Source: Sarcocystis neurona (lineage: Eukaryota; Apicomplexa; Conoidasida; Eucoccidiorida; Sarcocystidae). Taken from it: 64,000 bases of DNA. The stretch lies in the NCBI GenBank assembly GCA_000727475.1, contig KL647288.1:10949870-11013869 (forward strand), read 5' to 3'. Under the pieces are notes generated by a model. The model was not told the origin of the DNA. It was given only the letters and a program-made list of their open reading frames with translations, and ran no database searches. Position 1 is the stretch's first letter, and each line of letters begins with the position of its first letter. Below, one piece after another: positions 1-11,258 of the stretch. The translations under genes and the position numbers were made by a program.

Positions 1-3000
1 GTCTGCTGCTGCTCTGCTGCTGCGTCTGCTGCTGCTTCTGCTACTGCGTCTGCTGCTGCTTCTGTTGCTGCGTCTGCTGCTGCTTCTGCTGCTGCGTCTG
101 CTGCTGCTTCTGCTGCTGCGTCTGCTGCTCGTGTCGCCGCTTCTGCTGCTGCTCCTGCTGCTCCCCTGCCGCTGCTGCTGCTTTCGCTGCTCCTGCTTCT
201 CCTGCTCCTGCTGCTGCCACTCCTGCCACTACCGCTCCTGCTGCCTTCGCTGTTGTTGCTCCTGCTGCTGTTGTCTCTTTTGCTGCTAATATTCCCTTTT
301 CTGCGGCCGCTCTTTCCGCTCCTCTTGAACCGGCTCTGCTACCTTTCCTGCTGTCGCAGGGAAGACCCCGTCTCTCTGCAGCTCCTTTTCATGTCTCTCT
401 CGCAGCTGCTGCGGCGTTCTGTTGCAGCTGCCGCGTTCTACGTACTGTCCCTGCTGCTGCTTCCGGTTCTGCTGTATTGCTGCTGCCGCTGTTTTTGCAT
501 CTGCTGCTGCTGCTGTTGCGCTTGCGACGACTCCGTCGGCTACTGCTGCTGCTTCAGCTTGCTGCTGCTATCCTCCTCCTCCTGGTGCTACTACTGGCTT
601 TGCTGCTGCTGCTGTTCAACTGCTGCTGGTCGCGCTGCTCTCTGCTCTTCTCTGCGCCGCCGTGGCAGCCCCGGCGGAGCAGCATGCGCGCGTCTCGGCC
701 TCTGCCTACCGCGAACTGCGCTTCCATATCAAACGAGAGCTGCAGCAGCTCATCGTAGGGTTCATTCTCCACAGCCTCGGCAAAGGCAGCAGCTTCTGCT
801 TCTTCTTGCTTCTGCTTCTCCTCCTGCTCCTCCTGCTGCTCTTCCTGCTGTTGTTCCCGCTCCCGCTGCTGCTGCTGCTCCTGGTTTGCTTCCTCCACAT
901 CCACTTCCTTTTGTCGCCGCTGCTGCTGCTTCATGGTGTCTCTGTTGTTGCATACGGAAGCGCGCGACGCCGCGCTGAACAGCTGATGCACGTGCTGCTG
1001 TTCCTGCCGCTCCTGCTGCAACTCTTCCATGACACGTTGCAGCAGCTGCTCGGCCACGTCCAACTGCTGCTGCAGCTGCTGCTGCTGTTGCTGCTCCTTC
1101 TCTGCCGCCTGAAGCAAAGACGTCAGCAGCTCAACTCTTCGGGACGCGCCTCTGTCAAAAACAAGCAGCAGCAGCAGCAACTCGTACCAACCACTAACAG
1201 CCAAGCAACAGCACCAGGACAAAACCGCGCGAGCAGCAGCAGCACTTGCGAAAGCAGCAGCGACAGCACCCGCGGCAGCAGCAACAGCACTCGAGGCGGC
1301 AGCAACAGCACTCACGGCAGCAGCAACAGCACTCGCAGCAGCAGCAGCGGCAGTCGCAGAAGCACCCGCAGAAGCAGCAGTACCTGCAGAGATAGCAGCA
1401 GCAGCACCTGCAGAAGCAGCAGCAGCACCACTCGCAGCAGCAGCAGCAGTCGCAGAAGCAGTGGCGCTCGCAGCAGCAGCAGCACTTGCAGAAACAGCAG
1501 CAGCTGCTGCTGCAGCCCAGGGATGCCCAGAGAGCAATGGCGGCATCCCGGTGAGAGTTTCAAGAGCAGGACGGTGAGGCGCAGCAAGGCCAGCAGTCGT
1601 ATCGACGGGACGGGAAGGACGGCGAGAAGCGGCAGCAGCACGAAAAGGAGGAGCAAGAGGAGGAGAAGGAGCGGCAGCAGCCGCAGAGCGAGAAGAGTAC
1701 GGGAGAATGAGCAGCATCAGCGGCGGCAGAGAAGAAGAAAAAGGAGCAGGAGGAAGAGCAACAGCAGCAAGAGGCACGAAGGCGAGGAAGACGAAGCAGC
1801 AGCGGCAGAGAGACTCACACTGGAACAAAGGCGGAGAGACGTAAGACAGCAAGACAGCCAGAAAAGTAAGGCAGCGAAGAAAGTTTCACAGAAGAACCAG
1901 GTGGGAGAGTAGTACTCTCGACGGCATGACGAAGAGATGAAGGAGACGGAGAGGAGAAGAAAGGCATGCAAGTGAACTGAAGAGAAGAGTGTACCGCAGC
2001 TGGGAATTTTCTTTCTCGAGGAAGTTCTCCGCTTCTTGAAGCTGGCGACGCAGAACTCGGGCCTGTCGTCGGTGCTCCGCAACCAGCTGCAAGTCATGTC
2101 GCTTCTCCTTTGCTGCTGCTGTGTGCAGCTTCCTGGAAACGCACGCAGCAGCAGAACAGCAGCAGGATACCAACAGCAGCAGCAGGAGGGAAACAGCAGA
2201 GGCGCAGGAAGAGAAGAGCCGCGGAACAACGCAGACGAGAAAGAGCAGCAGCTGCAGACTGAGGGAGGCCGCAGGGGAAGGGATGGGTGGCAGGACGCGG
2301 AGCAGCAGCAGCAGCAACCAGGGAAGATACAGCAGCGGCAGAAGGTCCTCGGCAGCAGCAGCAGCAGCAGCAATCCGGTGGAATATGGAGACATGAAAGA
2401 AGCAGGGGACCGAAGGAGGAAGACAGTCGCAGCTCCTCTGCCTGCTCTTCTTCTTCTTCGCAGCGGCAGCAGCAGTGCCTTGCAACAGAGCAGCACTGGC
2501 AGCAGCTTGGAAGTGACCGGCAGGAGGTGCCGCAGCAGCAGCAGCGGAGAAAAGAGAAATGGCGCAACAGCGACAGCTGCCGACAGAAGGTCGCGAAGGA
2601 CAGAGGAATAACGACGCAGCGACAGCAGCAGCAACAGCAGCAGTCCCACATCCAGAAGCTCCCAGCAGCACGGCACAGCAAACGACCAAACACGACCCAG
2701 CAGAAACAGTCGGAGGGCAGCAGCTGAATCTCCCCCACTTTTCTCTCTGACGCACACATATATGTGAACAGCAGAGCTTGTCTCTCTCTTCTCGTCCAGC
2801 TGCAGCAGCACCACAGCCCACTGCAGCAACAGCAGCAGTAGCGGTGGTGGGACGTGCAACTGCAGCAGCAGCAGTAGAACGAGGTACACCTACGAGGGCG
2901 GCAGGGTGCTGCCGCCAAATCTCCACAGAAGCAGCAACAGCGCAACCCTTCCGCCTTCTTCTGCTGCAGCACAAGCGGCGCCCTCACAACAGAGGATATA

Positions 3001-6000
3001 AAAAAGAAGAAGGGAGGAGCAGAAGGGAAGAGAAGAAGAAGAGAATCCAAGCGTTCTGCTGCTTTTTGTTTTCTTCGTGTTTATCTGTCGCTCCTCTCCA
3101 TCTTCCGCGTCGTCCTCCTCCGTATGCACCTCTCTTCATTTTCTCCCTTTTCTCCTTCTGACTTTCTCTTCTGGTCTTCTCTTCTCCCTACTTCGTATTC
3201 TGCTGCCCTCTCTTCTCGTGTCCCTTTTCTTCTCCCCGGTCCTCTTCGATCTCCTCACTTTCTTCGTTTTCCCCCTTTTCCCCCCATCTCCGCCTCTCTC
3301 GCTCTGACCCTCTTCTGCATGCGGCAGCTTCCCGTTCCGTCCCCTCCATCCCTCCTTTTCTTTTTTTCTCCTCCTGCTCGTCCTCGTCGTCTCTTTCTAT
3401 TTGCCTTGCGGACGAGAGTTGCTGCTGGTGGTTCTTGTTTTTCTTCCCCTTCGCCCTCTCCCTTTCCCGATTGCTTCTTCACCTGCTCTGGCGTATGGCC
3501 TCAAGCGCCTTGACGTAGCGAGTCGCTTCGAAAAGTTGGTCGAACTTCTTCTTCAGCAGCTGCATCTCGGCCAGCGGCCAGCAACTTTCCTCCTGATGAC
3601 AAAAAACGACGCTGTCGAGCAATGCAGCAGGAATCCCCAGCACGGCAGCAAGCTGCAGCTCCAGGTCTGCGCACCTGCTGCTGATCGACGCCTCCTCGCC
3701 GCTCCCCATGTCACGCACCTGCAAGAACGGCTCCAGTTGCTGCAGAGCAAAAGACGGCAGCAGAACTGGACCAAGGAAAGCAGCAGTAGCGGCAGCCGAA
3801 GAAACAGCGGGAGGAGAGTCCGAGCAGCAGCCGGAGGAGAGTCGGAGCAGCAGCAGCAGGAGTCGCAGCAGCAGCGGCAGCAGTCGGAGCAACAGCAGCA
3901 GCGCAAGAAGCAGCGGGAAGAGCAGCACAGAGGGAGGGCGAGCAGAAGGTAAGGGTGAAGGAAAAAAGAAGCCGCAGGGGGAGAAGAAGAAGCAGCAGAA
4001 GAACGAAGAAGTGAGTCGGAGAAGAGGACGATGAAGCAACACGAGGAGAAGCAGCAGCAGCAGCGACGTGGTAGTCGTCGTCGCAGTAGCAGTACTTGTA
4101 GTGGGGAACCCCCAGCAGCAGTCGCAGCAGCAGTCGCAGCAGCAGGGGGAGGAGGAGGAGGAGGTGCAGCGGAGTCGCAGTTGAAGGAGAAACAGAAGCA
4201 GCAACAGGACCAGGAAACGGAGCAGAAGTAGGGACACAAGCAGCCGTAGGAGAGTAGCAGCAGCAGGAGAGCGGCAGCAGCAGGAGAACAGCAGCAGCAC
4301 CAGCGGGAGCAGGAGCAGCAGGAGGAGCACGAGCAGCAGCAGGAGCACCACCAGCAGCAGCGGCGCAGTAGTAGGAGTAGGGGGATAGCGACAGCAGCAG
4401 CAGCAGTCAGACGGTTTGCAGAGTGAGGCGGAAGAAGAAACGATGTTGGCCACGGAGAAGAGAAGAAGACAACGGACGAGGAAATTCGATGAGAGGAACA
4501 GTTGACTACCATGACCCAAACATTTGTGAACAAACCATTTACCCAACGTGTCTCGTAGACTCGCAGAAAAAAGAGAGCTGCTCGGTCCAGAAGCCGGCGG
4601 CTCGGCGATGGCTGCAATACATATATATATATATATATATGCATGCAGGTACGCGCCTACATAAGTATTCTGCGAGAAAGAAAGATATACGTAGGTATAT
4701 ACGTATACGTACATCCAGGTTCATACACCTCCGCATATTTTGTATAAATGTATACACACGTACATACACATACACATATAAATGTATACTTTTGTGTGCA
4801 AAGGTAGGTCTATAAGTAGGTAAGTGCGTCGAAGAAGTGTTTACAGAAGCACACACATGGACAAGCACGCACGGAGGGGATGTGGATCGATAGACCGAGC
4901 AGCAGAAGCAGCAGCAGAAGCAGCAGCAGAAGCGACGGGCGCGGAAGGTGCCGCCGCCGCAGCAGCAGCAGCAGCAAAAGAGCAGCAAGTGCAGCAGCAG
5001 CAGCACCGTCGTCGACATTTACTTTGAAGGAAGTTCTGATGGTTCCGTATTTGTTTTGTGTCTGCAGCAGCTGCAGGGAGCGGACGACCGTCAGCTGCTT
5101 GGGCCCGGTACCGCTGCTGTAGCTGCGCTTGGTGCCGTTGCTGCTCTTTCCCCGCTTCTTCTTGCTGCTGCGTCGTCGCTGCTGCACGACGCCACCTGCT
5201 GCGAGGGACAGCGCTTCCTTCTCCACTTCTCCGTCCCCACGCCAATCCCCCGTCCCTGCCGCTCCTGCTGCTGCTGCTCCCCCCTCCTCCTCGTCGTCCT
5301 CCTCTTCCTCCTCTTCCTCGTTGTCTCTCTCCCCGCGACGCCTGCTGCTGTTGGCGCTGCCGTTGCTGCTGCAGCAAAGACGCAAGCGAATCTGCGCCTT
5401 CACTTCGGCAACGTGCAGCAGCCGCGGGTCCTTCAGCCACCCCCGTCCTCGGTCCGCGCCAGGCGGAAGTTCTCCGGTCAGCGCGTACTTCACGCACTCC
5501 AAGAGCGTCTACACGGAAACGGGCAGACACGGAGACAGGGGGGAGACACGGAGACGGGGACAGAAGTCAGGGAGACAGACACAGAGGGACAGATGTTGAT
5601 GGGGAGGCGAAGAGTGCGGAACGAAGCGGAGACGAAGAAGAAGAAGATTGGAAGGCAGAAGGGCGAAGTGAGAAGGGCGAGAAGAAAACGGGGAAAATGA
5701 CAGAAATGCATGCAAGGGGGGAGGGGGGACACACTACGGTTGGAGAGAAGAAGAGGACGCGGGAAGAGAAACTCACGAGAAGGGCGATACTCGGTTGAAC
5801 TTCTACTGCACGACGTGAACCCATGGATCGCGGGAAGTAATCGGGACATCGAAAAGAAGAAGAAGAAAAGGATCTAGAGGATATTAAGGAGAGTGAGTAG
5901 CAGCAGAAGCCGCAGCGTGTCAGCAGCTGTTGAACAGGAGCAGCAGAGCAGCAGCAGTAGAGTAGCAGCAGCGGCGGCAGCAGGAGGGCGGCAGCAGGAG

Positions 6001-6922
6001 GGCGGCAGCAGGAGGGCGGCAGCAGGAGAGCGGCAGCAGGAGGCGGTAGCAGGAGGGCAGCGGTGGAACATCAAGACGAGGAGGCCTGAAGGAGGAGCGG
6101 CGCCAGCTGCGGCAGTCGGCTGTCAAGAGCAGCAGCAGCAAAGCAGCGACAGCAGCAGTTGAGGGTCCACACGTGCAGTGAAGCAGCAGCAGCAGTAGGC
6201 GCTATAGCGGAGGAGCGGCAGGTGGTAGTATGACGAGAAGCAGCGGGGGAGGGCGTTGGAAGCAGCAGTTCGAATGGAGAGAGCTACAACAATAGAAGTA
6301 GCAGTTGGAGAGCAGCAAGGAGCATCAGCAGCGGCCGAGCAGCAGCAGGAGCCTGCGGGCAGCGTGTGGGGCCGTGCGGGATGGAGAGGAACTCTCGTTG
6401 TAGGGAGAGAAGAAGAGTTCTTCCCCAGCAGCAGCAGCAGCGGAAGCAGCCCAGGCTGGGAAAGAAGAGGAGGAGAGGAGCGCAGCAGAGCGGAGCCCGA
6501 ACGCGGCAGCAGCAGCAGCAATAGCGCAGGTTGAGAAGAGGAAGAGAAAAAGGAGGACAGCAGGAGCGCAAGTAATTGGGCGAACCGGAATGAACGAAGA
6601 CGCACCAGCAGCAGCAGCAGGGGGGGGGGAAGACGAGGAGAAGGACAGGGAGAACAGCACAGGAAGACGAGGAAGAACGCAAGGAGAGCGGAAAGAAGAC
6701 GCAGCAGCAGCAGCAACGGGCAGGGAAGGAAGCGACTAGTAGAAGAAAAGCAGGGGCAACACTCCTGCGCGATATATATGGAAGGACTTGCAGACGCACC
6801 GTCTTCCCGGCCCCATTTTTGCCGACGATAACTGTCAAGGGCTTCTCAAAATTTAATACCTCCAAATGGTCCGCTGGGAAGCTCCGCACTCCTTGCACCC
6901 CCAGCCGCTCGAGCGTTGCCAT
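1..6922 (-). CDS. RAD50: RAD50 DNA repair ATPase, N-terminal part (gene cut by left edge)
   Basis: RAD50 is the SMC-like ATPase of the MRE11-RAD50 complex, which senses and processes DNA double-strand breaks in the nucleus. Five exons join with matching phases: 6922-6800, 5508-5023, 3739-3483, 2132-1995 and 1151 to about 710. Exon 1 starts at an ATG and holds the N-lobe with Walker A (VIVGKNGAGKT, residues 32-41), then a phase-0 GTGCGT donor. Exon 2 opens with TLLECVKYALTGELPPG, matching the family's IIECLKY.TGDFPPG. Residues about 86-176 are an insertion of a Glu/Asp run followed by a Lys/Arg run. Exon 3 carries the Q-loop region with VVFCHQEE, then KFDQLFEATRYVKALE. Exons 4 and 5 are the ascending coiled coil, rich in Q/E/K/R. 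The zinc hook, signature motif and Walker B lie outside the window. Further coding to the left (for example about 420-330) is likely but its boundaries are unresolved. The family assignment is firm and the exon 5 end is tentative. Confidence 0.93.
5509..6799 (-). other. RAD50 intron 1
   Basis: The donor GTGCGT directly follows the Walker A codons, and the acceptor precedes the TLLEC exon, so phase 0 joins phase 0. On the sense strand the intron is full of CTG and pyrimidine runs. Its complement gives long Q/S/A frames that should not be read as genes. It includes a short G-rich tandem repeat around 5978-6062. Confidence 0.85.
5978..6062. repeat. 14-bp GC-rich tandem repeat in RAD50 intron 1
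   Basis: About six copies of a unit close to AGGAGGGCGGCAGC follow one another, with the last copies altered. A 14-bp period cannot keep a reading frame, which fits its intron position. Confidence 0.75.
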
Positions 6923-7239
6923 CACGTCTTCTTCGCCTCCTTCGCCTTCTCTTCTTCTCTGTTTCTTGTTCTGCTCTCTATCTCCTTTTGCTGTCTTCTT
7001 CTGTGCTTCTCTGCTGCTGCTTGAATTCGCCTTCTTCCTGTCTTCTGCTGCTTTTCCCTTCTTCTCGCTGTCCTCTTCTTCTCGCGGCGGTCCCGGGGAA
7101 GGGGCGACTGCTGCTGCTGCGTGTGGCCTGCGGCGCGTCTCCCGCCCAGAGCCACTTCCCCTGCTGCTCACAGTGTTCCCGTCTTCCTGCCTCGCCCTCT
7201 CCTCGGACGCGTCCTGCTGCTGCTGCTGGGTCTGCGTCG

Positions 7240-7480
7240 CCCCGTCGTTGCTGCTACGCTGCTGCTGCAACGCTGCTGCTGCTACGCTGCTGCTGCTGCT
7301 GCTACGCTGCTGCTGCTGCTACGCTGCTGCTGCTGCTGCTACGCTGCTGCTGCTGCTGCTACGCTGCTGCTGCTGCTGCTACGCTGTTGCTGCTGCTACG
7401 CTGCTGCTGCTACGCTGCTGCTGCAACGCTGCTGCTGCTGCGACGTTGCCGCTGCTGCTGCGACGCTGCCGCTGCTGCAA
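7240..7480. repeat. CTG/ACG compound triplet tract
   Basis: Runs of CTG are interrupted at intervals by ACG, giving units such as ACGCTGCTGCTGCTGCTG of varying length. All plus-strand frames read L, C/Y or A repeats. It lies just upstream of the RAD50 start and could be intron or leader of a plus-strand gene, or low-complexity coding on the minus strand. The sequence alone does not decide this. Confidence 0.85.
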
Positions 7481-7699
7481 GGCTGCTGTCGCTTCCACGC
7501 TCACGCCGCTCCTGCAGCAGAGTCTCTCGCTCCCGGCGCAGCGGACGTTGCCGCACAAATTATCGCGCGCTGCTGCGTTGCGAGGAGCTGCGCCCCCCCA
7601 CCTCGCCGCCGTGAGGGCCTCGCTATTGCGTTGCTGCTCAGGAAGAGAAGAAAAAGAGGAAATAAGGGAGGGAAAAGGAAGAGAGAGGAACAGAAGAGT

Positions 7700-8912
7700 G
7701 AGAAACATGCCGCTATGGCTCCAGGATCTGCTGCTGCTCCTGCTGCTGCTCTGAGCAGGTAGCACGCTGTTGCCTCTGGTCTGCTGCTGCTTTCGCCAGG
7801 CTGCTGCTGCTGCTGTCTCGAGTCTGCTGCTCCTGTCTTCAGTCGGCTGCTCCTGTCCCCAGTCGGCCGCTGGTGACGCTGTGTGCAGGTGTGACTGGCG
7901 CTGCTGCTGCCACATAGAAGGTAGAGCAGGAGTGTGAGCTGCTGCTTTTTAGCTGCTCCTGCTGCTGCTGCCGTCGTTGGCGATCTGCTGCGGCACACGC
8001 TTCTGCGGCACGGCTGTCTCTGTGCGACGCTTCTGGTGCTCGGGCGTGTCGCTGCCACTCCTGAAGGTCTGCTGCTTTTGCTGCTGGAGCTCCTGCTGCT
8101 CCTGCTGCAGCCAAAATTCCGCACTGGTGGACCTGTTAGGTCTGCTGCGGAATTGGCTGCTGCTGAATTGGCTGCTGCTGAAATGGCTGCTGCTGGACCT
8201 GCTGCTGCTGCATCTGCTGCTGCTGGATCTGCTGCTGCTGGATCTGCTGCTGCAATCAGGAAGTCGGCACTGCTGCTCGTAGGTCGGTTGCCGGATCTGC
8301 TGCTAAATTGGCTGCTGCTCTTGCTGGACCTGCCGCTGCTGGCTTTGCTGCTGCTGGCCCTGTTGCTGCGGAACTTGCTGCTGCTTGCCGTGCTGCTGCT
8401 GGCCTCGCCCAAGCTGTGGCTGCCACCGTTGTTTGTGCGACTGCACAGACAAGCTGCCGGTGGTAGTGTCGCTGTCGAATCGGCGACTCTAAAGGCGGGG
8501 TCTCTCTCTGCAGCGGCTGTCGCGTCTCCTCCTCCTCCAGGCCTGTTCCTGCTGCTGCTTTTGCAAGCGCGGCAGCTGACGCTGCTCTTCTCTCTCGTCC
8601 AGTGGCGACTCGCTGCTGGGGCTGCGGCGTGGATTTCTATGAAGCTTTCACTGCCGCTGGCGCTGCGGTGGGTAGCCGTTGCTGTCGCTGCTGTTGCTGT
8701 TCGGCTGCCACCGCTTCTTCTCCTGTTGCTGTTACAAGAAGGTCGCCCTGCGGCTGCTGTAGCTGCTGCTTTGGCTGCTGCTGTAGAACTGCTCCATGCA
8801 ACTGCTGCTTTGCTGCTGACACGACCGAGCAGCCAGGTACCCACGTGCTACATCTCTCTGCATCATCTTCTACAGCGATGCGTATGTAGGCCGCGACGGG
8901 TGAGAAAATCAA
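7700..8912 (-). CDS. Possible Q-rich low-complexity protein, minus strand (uncertain)
   Basis: On the minus strand this stretch holds protein-like pieces rather than pure triplet runs. About 8249-8145 reads QQQ blocks broken in order by I, I, M, V, PF, PI, PI. It follows a good acceptor (TTCCTGATTGCAG). Around 8650-8500 there is SPSSESPLDEREEQRQLP followed by an Arg run, and about 8100-7930 reads a Q/E/R helix-like segment. No complete splice model with consistent phases could be built and no domain was recognised. The alternative is that this is intron of a plus-strand gene, since plus-strand CTG runs are typical of introns here. Treat it as a coding hint only. Confidence 0.25.
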
Positions 8913-9389
8913 GGACGGACGGAGACACGATTACGGCTACGAAGGATATTTGCAGCGGACTACGACCTCTGCTGCTGCTGCGGCGCGCGCGCACGGCACT
9001 TATATCGTACAACAAGTGCCGCTGCTGCTGCTGCTCTTTCATTGATGACAGACCTGCTGCTGCTGCAGCTGCGGCTGCAACAACGCGACTCTCGAGAGCA
9101 CTGCTATTGCGCTCCCAATATCCTGTTGCTGCTGCTGCGGCTGCAAAGGTGCTCTCAAATACACTTCTGCTGCTGCGGCTGCGACAGCACTGCCAAGTAC
9201 ACTGCTGCTGCAACGAGAATTTTGCTGCTGCTGCTGCTGCTGCCACTCCGGCTGCAGCCGCTCGGTTGTCTTCGCCGCGGCTGCTGCTACCGGGCTGTGG
9301 TTTGCTGCTGCTGCTGCTGCTGCAGTGCTGTCAGGGCAGTGGAGCCATCGATGCGGCTGCGGGCGAAGCCGTGCGCCAGTAGAAAACGA

Positions 9390-10984
9390 AAGGCTGCTGC
9401 TGCAGAGCAGCACGCCAGGAGAAGAAAGAGAGGAACACGCAGCAGTGGTCGCTGCACACAGCAGGAAAGAAGCAGCTGGAAAACGCTAGCAGGAGAGGAA
9501 GAAGCAACGACAGAAGACGAGTAATAGAGCAGCAGGCCCCAGCAGAAAAAGAACGAGCAGCAGGACTGGCAGCAGCGGAGCATTTGAAGTTCCCCTTTGT
9601 AGAGAGAAGGGCCGTCCTTTGTGGAAGCTTCGTCCCGACGACACAGACAGCCGCATGCACGGTGAGGCATGTGCAGGACAGCAGCGGCAGCAGTCGCAGC
9701 ACACCAGCAACGCACCACCACCGGCGCCAACAACGGCAGCAGCAGCAGTGACAGCAGCAGCGGCAGCAGCAGCAGCCGCAGCCGCAGCCGCAGTAGCAGC
9801 AGCAGCAGCAGCGCGGGAGGAAAAAGACACTGCTGCTCTTGCGAGTAGGAGAGCGTGTGTGCAGAGCAAAGGAGACAGGGACCAGATGCTGCGACGCCGC
9901 GAATAGCAAGACGGCCACCGGCTGCAGCCATTTTCTGCTTTCTTCGTACTTTGCCGACTCTATTCTGTCTCTCCTTTGCAGAGAAACTGGCTTTCTCTTC
10001 CCGGTTGCTGCTGCTGCGCATGCGCCCCTCGGCGTCCCCGAGCGCTCGCACAGCGGCTGACCTCCGTCCCACTGCAGCTGCTCTGCTGTCGTTGCTCCCC
10101 TCCACTGCTGCCTCCGCGGCTCTATCGTTTCTGCCGCTCTGCTGCTTCTGCTGCTGCGGCTGCTTCTCCTGCTGTGGCTGCTTCTGGTGCTTCTGAGTTA
10201 CGGCAGCTGGGGAGAGGAGACGCACACACCCGGAGCGCAGGCAGTTTTCTGCAGCCGCTGGAGAGACGCAGCAGCTCAGGCAGCAGCACCTCATCGCCGT
10301 CTCAACAGCGGCAGCAGTGACAGTCGAGCCGAACAGACAGAGGCAGCAGCAGGAATGAGGGACCAGAAGAAGGAGGTGAAGCAGCGGTGCACGTGAACGG
10401 CACGCCAGCACAAGCCGCACGACCGCCGAGACTCTTTCTCTTGCAGCAGCTGCAGCAGCACCAAGACAAGGTGCTGCAACGGCAGGAAGAAGACGAGGCC
10501 AGCCAGCTGCACGAGGACAAGGCTTAAGCTGCTAACGTACACTCCCAGCCGCAGATACGTACACCAAATGCCCCCTGCGGAGGCACACGACACAGCGGCA
10601 CAGCAGCAGAAAACTCGCCGCAGCAGAAAACTCGCCGCAGCACAGAGCTCGCCGCAGCAGAAAACTTGCAGCAGCAGAAAATTCGCAGCAGCAGATAATT
10701 CGCAGGAGCAGGAAGCTCTCTAGAGCAGAAAAAACGCGCAGCAGCAGCGGCACGAGTCATGGTATCAGGCGCATCGACAACCCGAGCAGCAGCAGCAACC
10801 CCAGCAGCAGCAGCAGCAGCAACCTGATGTGCGGCAGCAGCGGCGCTGGCAGCCGCCGGGCGAGCAGTGGCTGGAGCAGCAGAAGCGCGGGAGCAGCACT
10901 TTTCCGGATGCGGTACCACGTCCACGAGTCACCCAAGCGGGAGAGAACACTCCCCCGTACTTGACTAGTACATCGGAGAAGTAG
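9390..10984 (+). CDS. Unidentified Q-rich protein, 3' exons
   Basis: Not recognised. Exons with consistent phases are 10255-10375 (acceptor TTTTCTGCAG; ends MRDQKKE before GTGAAG), 10447-10470 (acceptor TTTCTCTTGCAG; QLQQHQDK before GTGCTG) and 10724-10984 (after CTCTCTAG). The last reads NAQQQRHESWYQAHRQ, a Q-run, GEQWLEQQKRG and a non-repetitive tail ending LTSTSEK and a stop at 10982-10984. If the GTGCTG donor is skipped, the second exon runs on through VLQRQEEDEASQLHEDKA to a stop at 10525-10527, giving another C-terminus. Exons further 5' (9.39-9.9 kb, with segments such as AEHLKFPFVERRAVLCGSF) probably belong to the same gene but were not joined. The protein is glutamine-rich, possibly nuclear, and has no visible domain. 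The reading direction is fairly sure and the full model is not. Confidence 0.45.
10603..10721. repeat. 17-bp minisatellite, seven copies
   Basis: Seven consecutive 17-bp units start GCAGCAGAAAACTCGCC. The first two are identical and the rest diverge progressively. Because 17 is not a multiple of three, it fits the intron before the 10724 exon rather than coding sequence. Confidence 0.9.
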
Positions 10985-11258
10985 CAGCGAGCTACAGCTC
11001 TTCTTCACTGAAACAGCAAGCGCCATTAGCAGAACTCTTTGCTTCTTCTTCATCTTCTTCTTCTGCCCGAGGTCCTTTCCGGCAGGAACCCTACAGTTTG
11101 TTCCACTTTCGTCGCGTCTCCGGTACCAGATCCTCTTTCTCTTTTTGGCCAGGCGGCCAGTAGAGTCTCTGTGTCTGCTGCTGCTGCTCCTGCACACGCT
11201 TCCTTGCCTCCTAGCAACATTAGCTGGTGCTGCAGCAACTGGTCTTGACGACAGGCGC

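Noticed and set aside
554..1852. 432-codon minus-strand frame as one exon
   Set aside because: Only its middle (1151 to about 710) fits RAD50 splice phases. The 5' part is antisense to plus-strand CAG, i.e. CTG-type intron on the sense strand.
7934..9382. 482-codon plus-strand Leu/Ala frame
   Set aside because: It is the translation of CTG runs, with no ATG-supported start and no domain. Such frames appear wherever CTG repeats occur.
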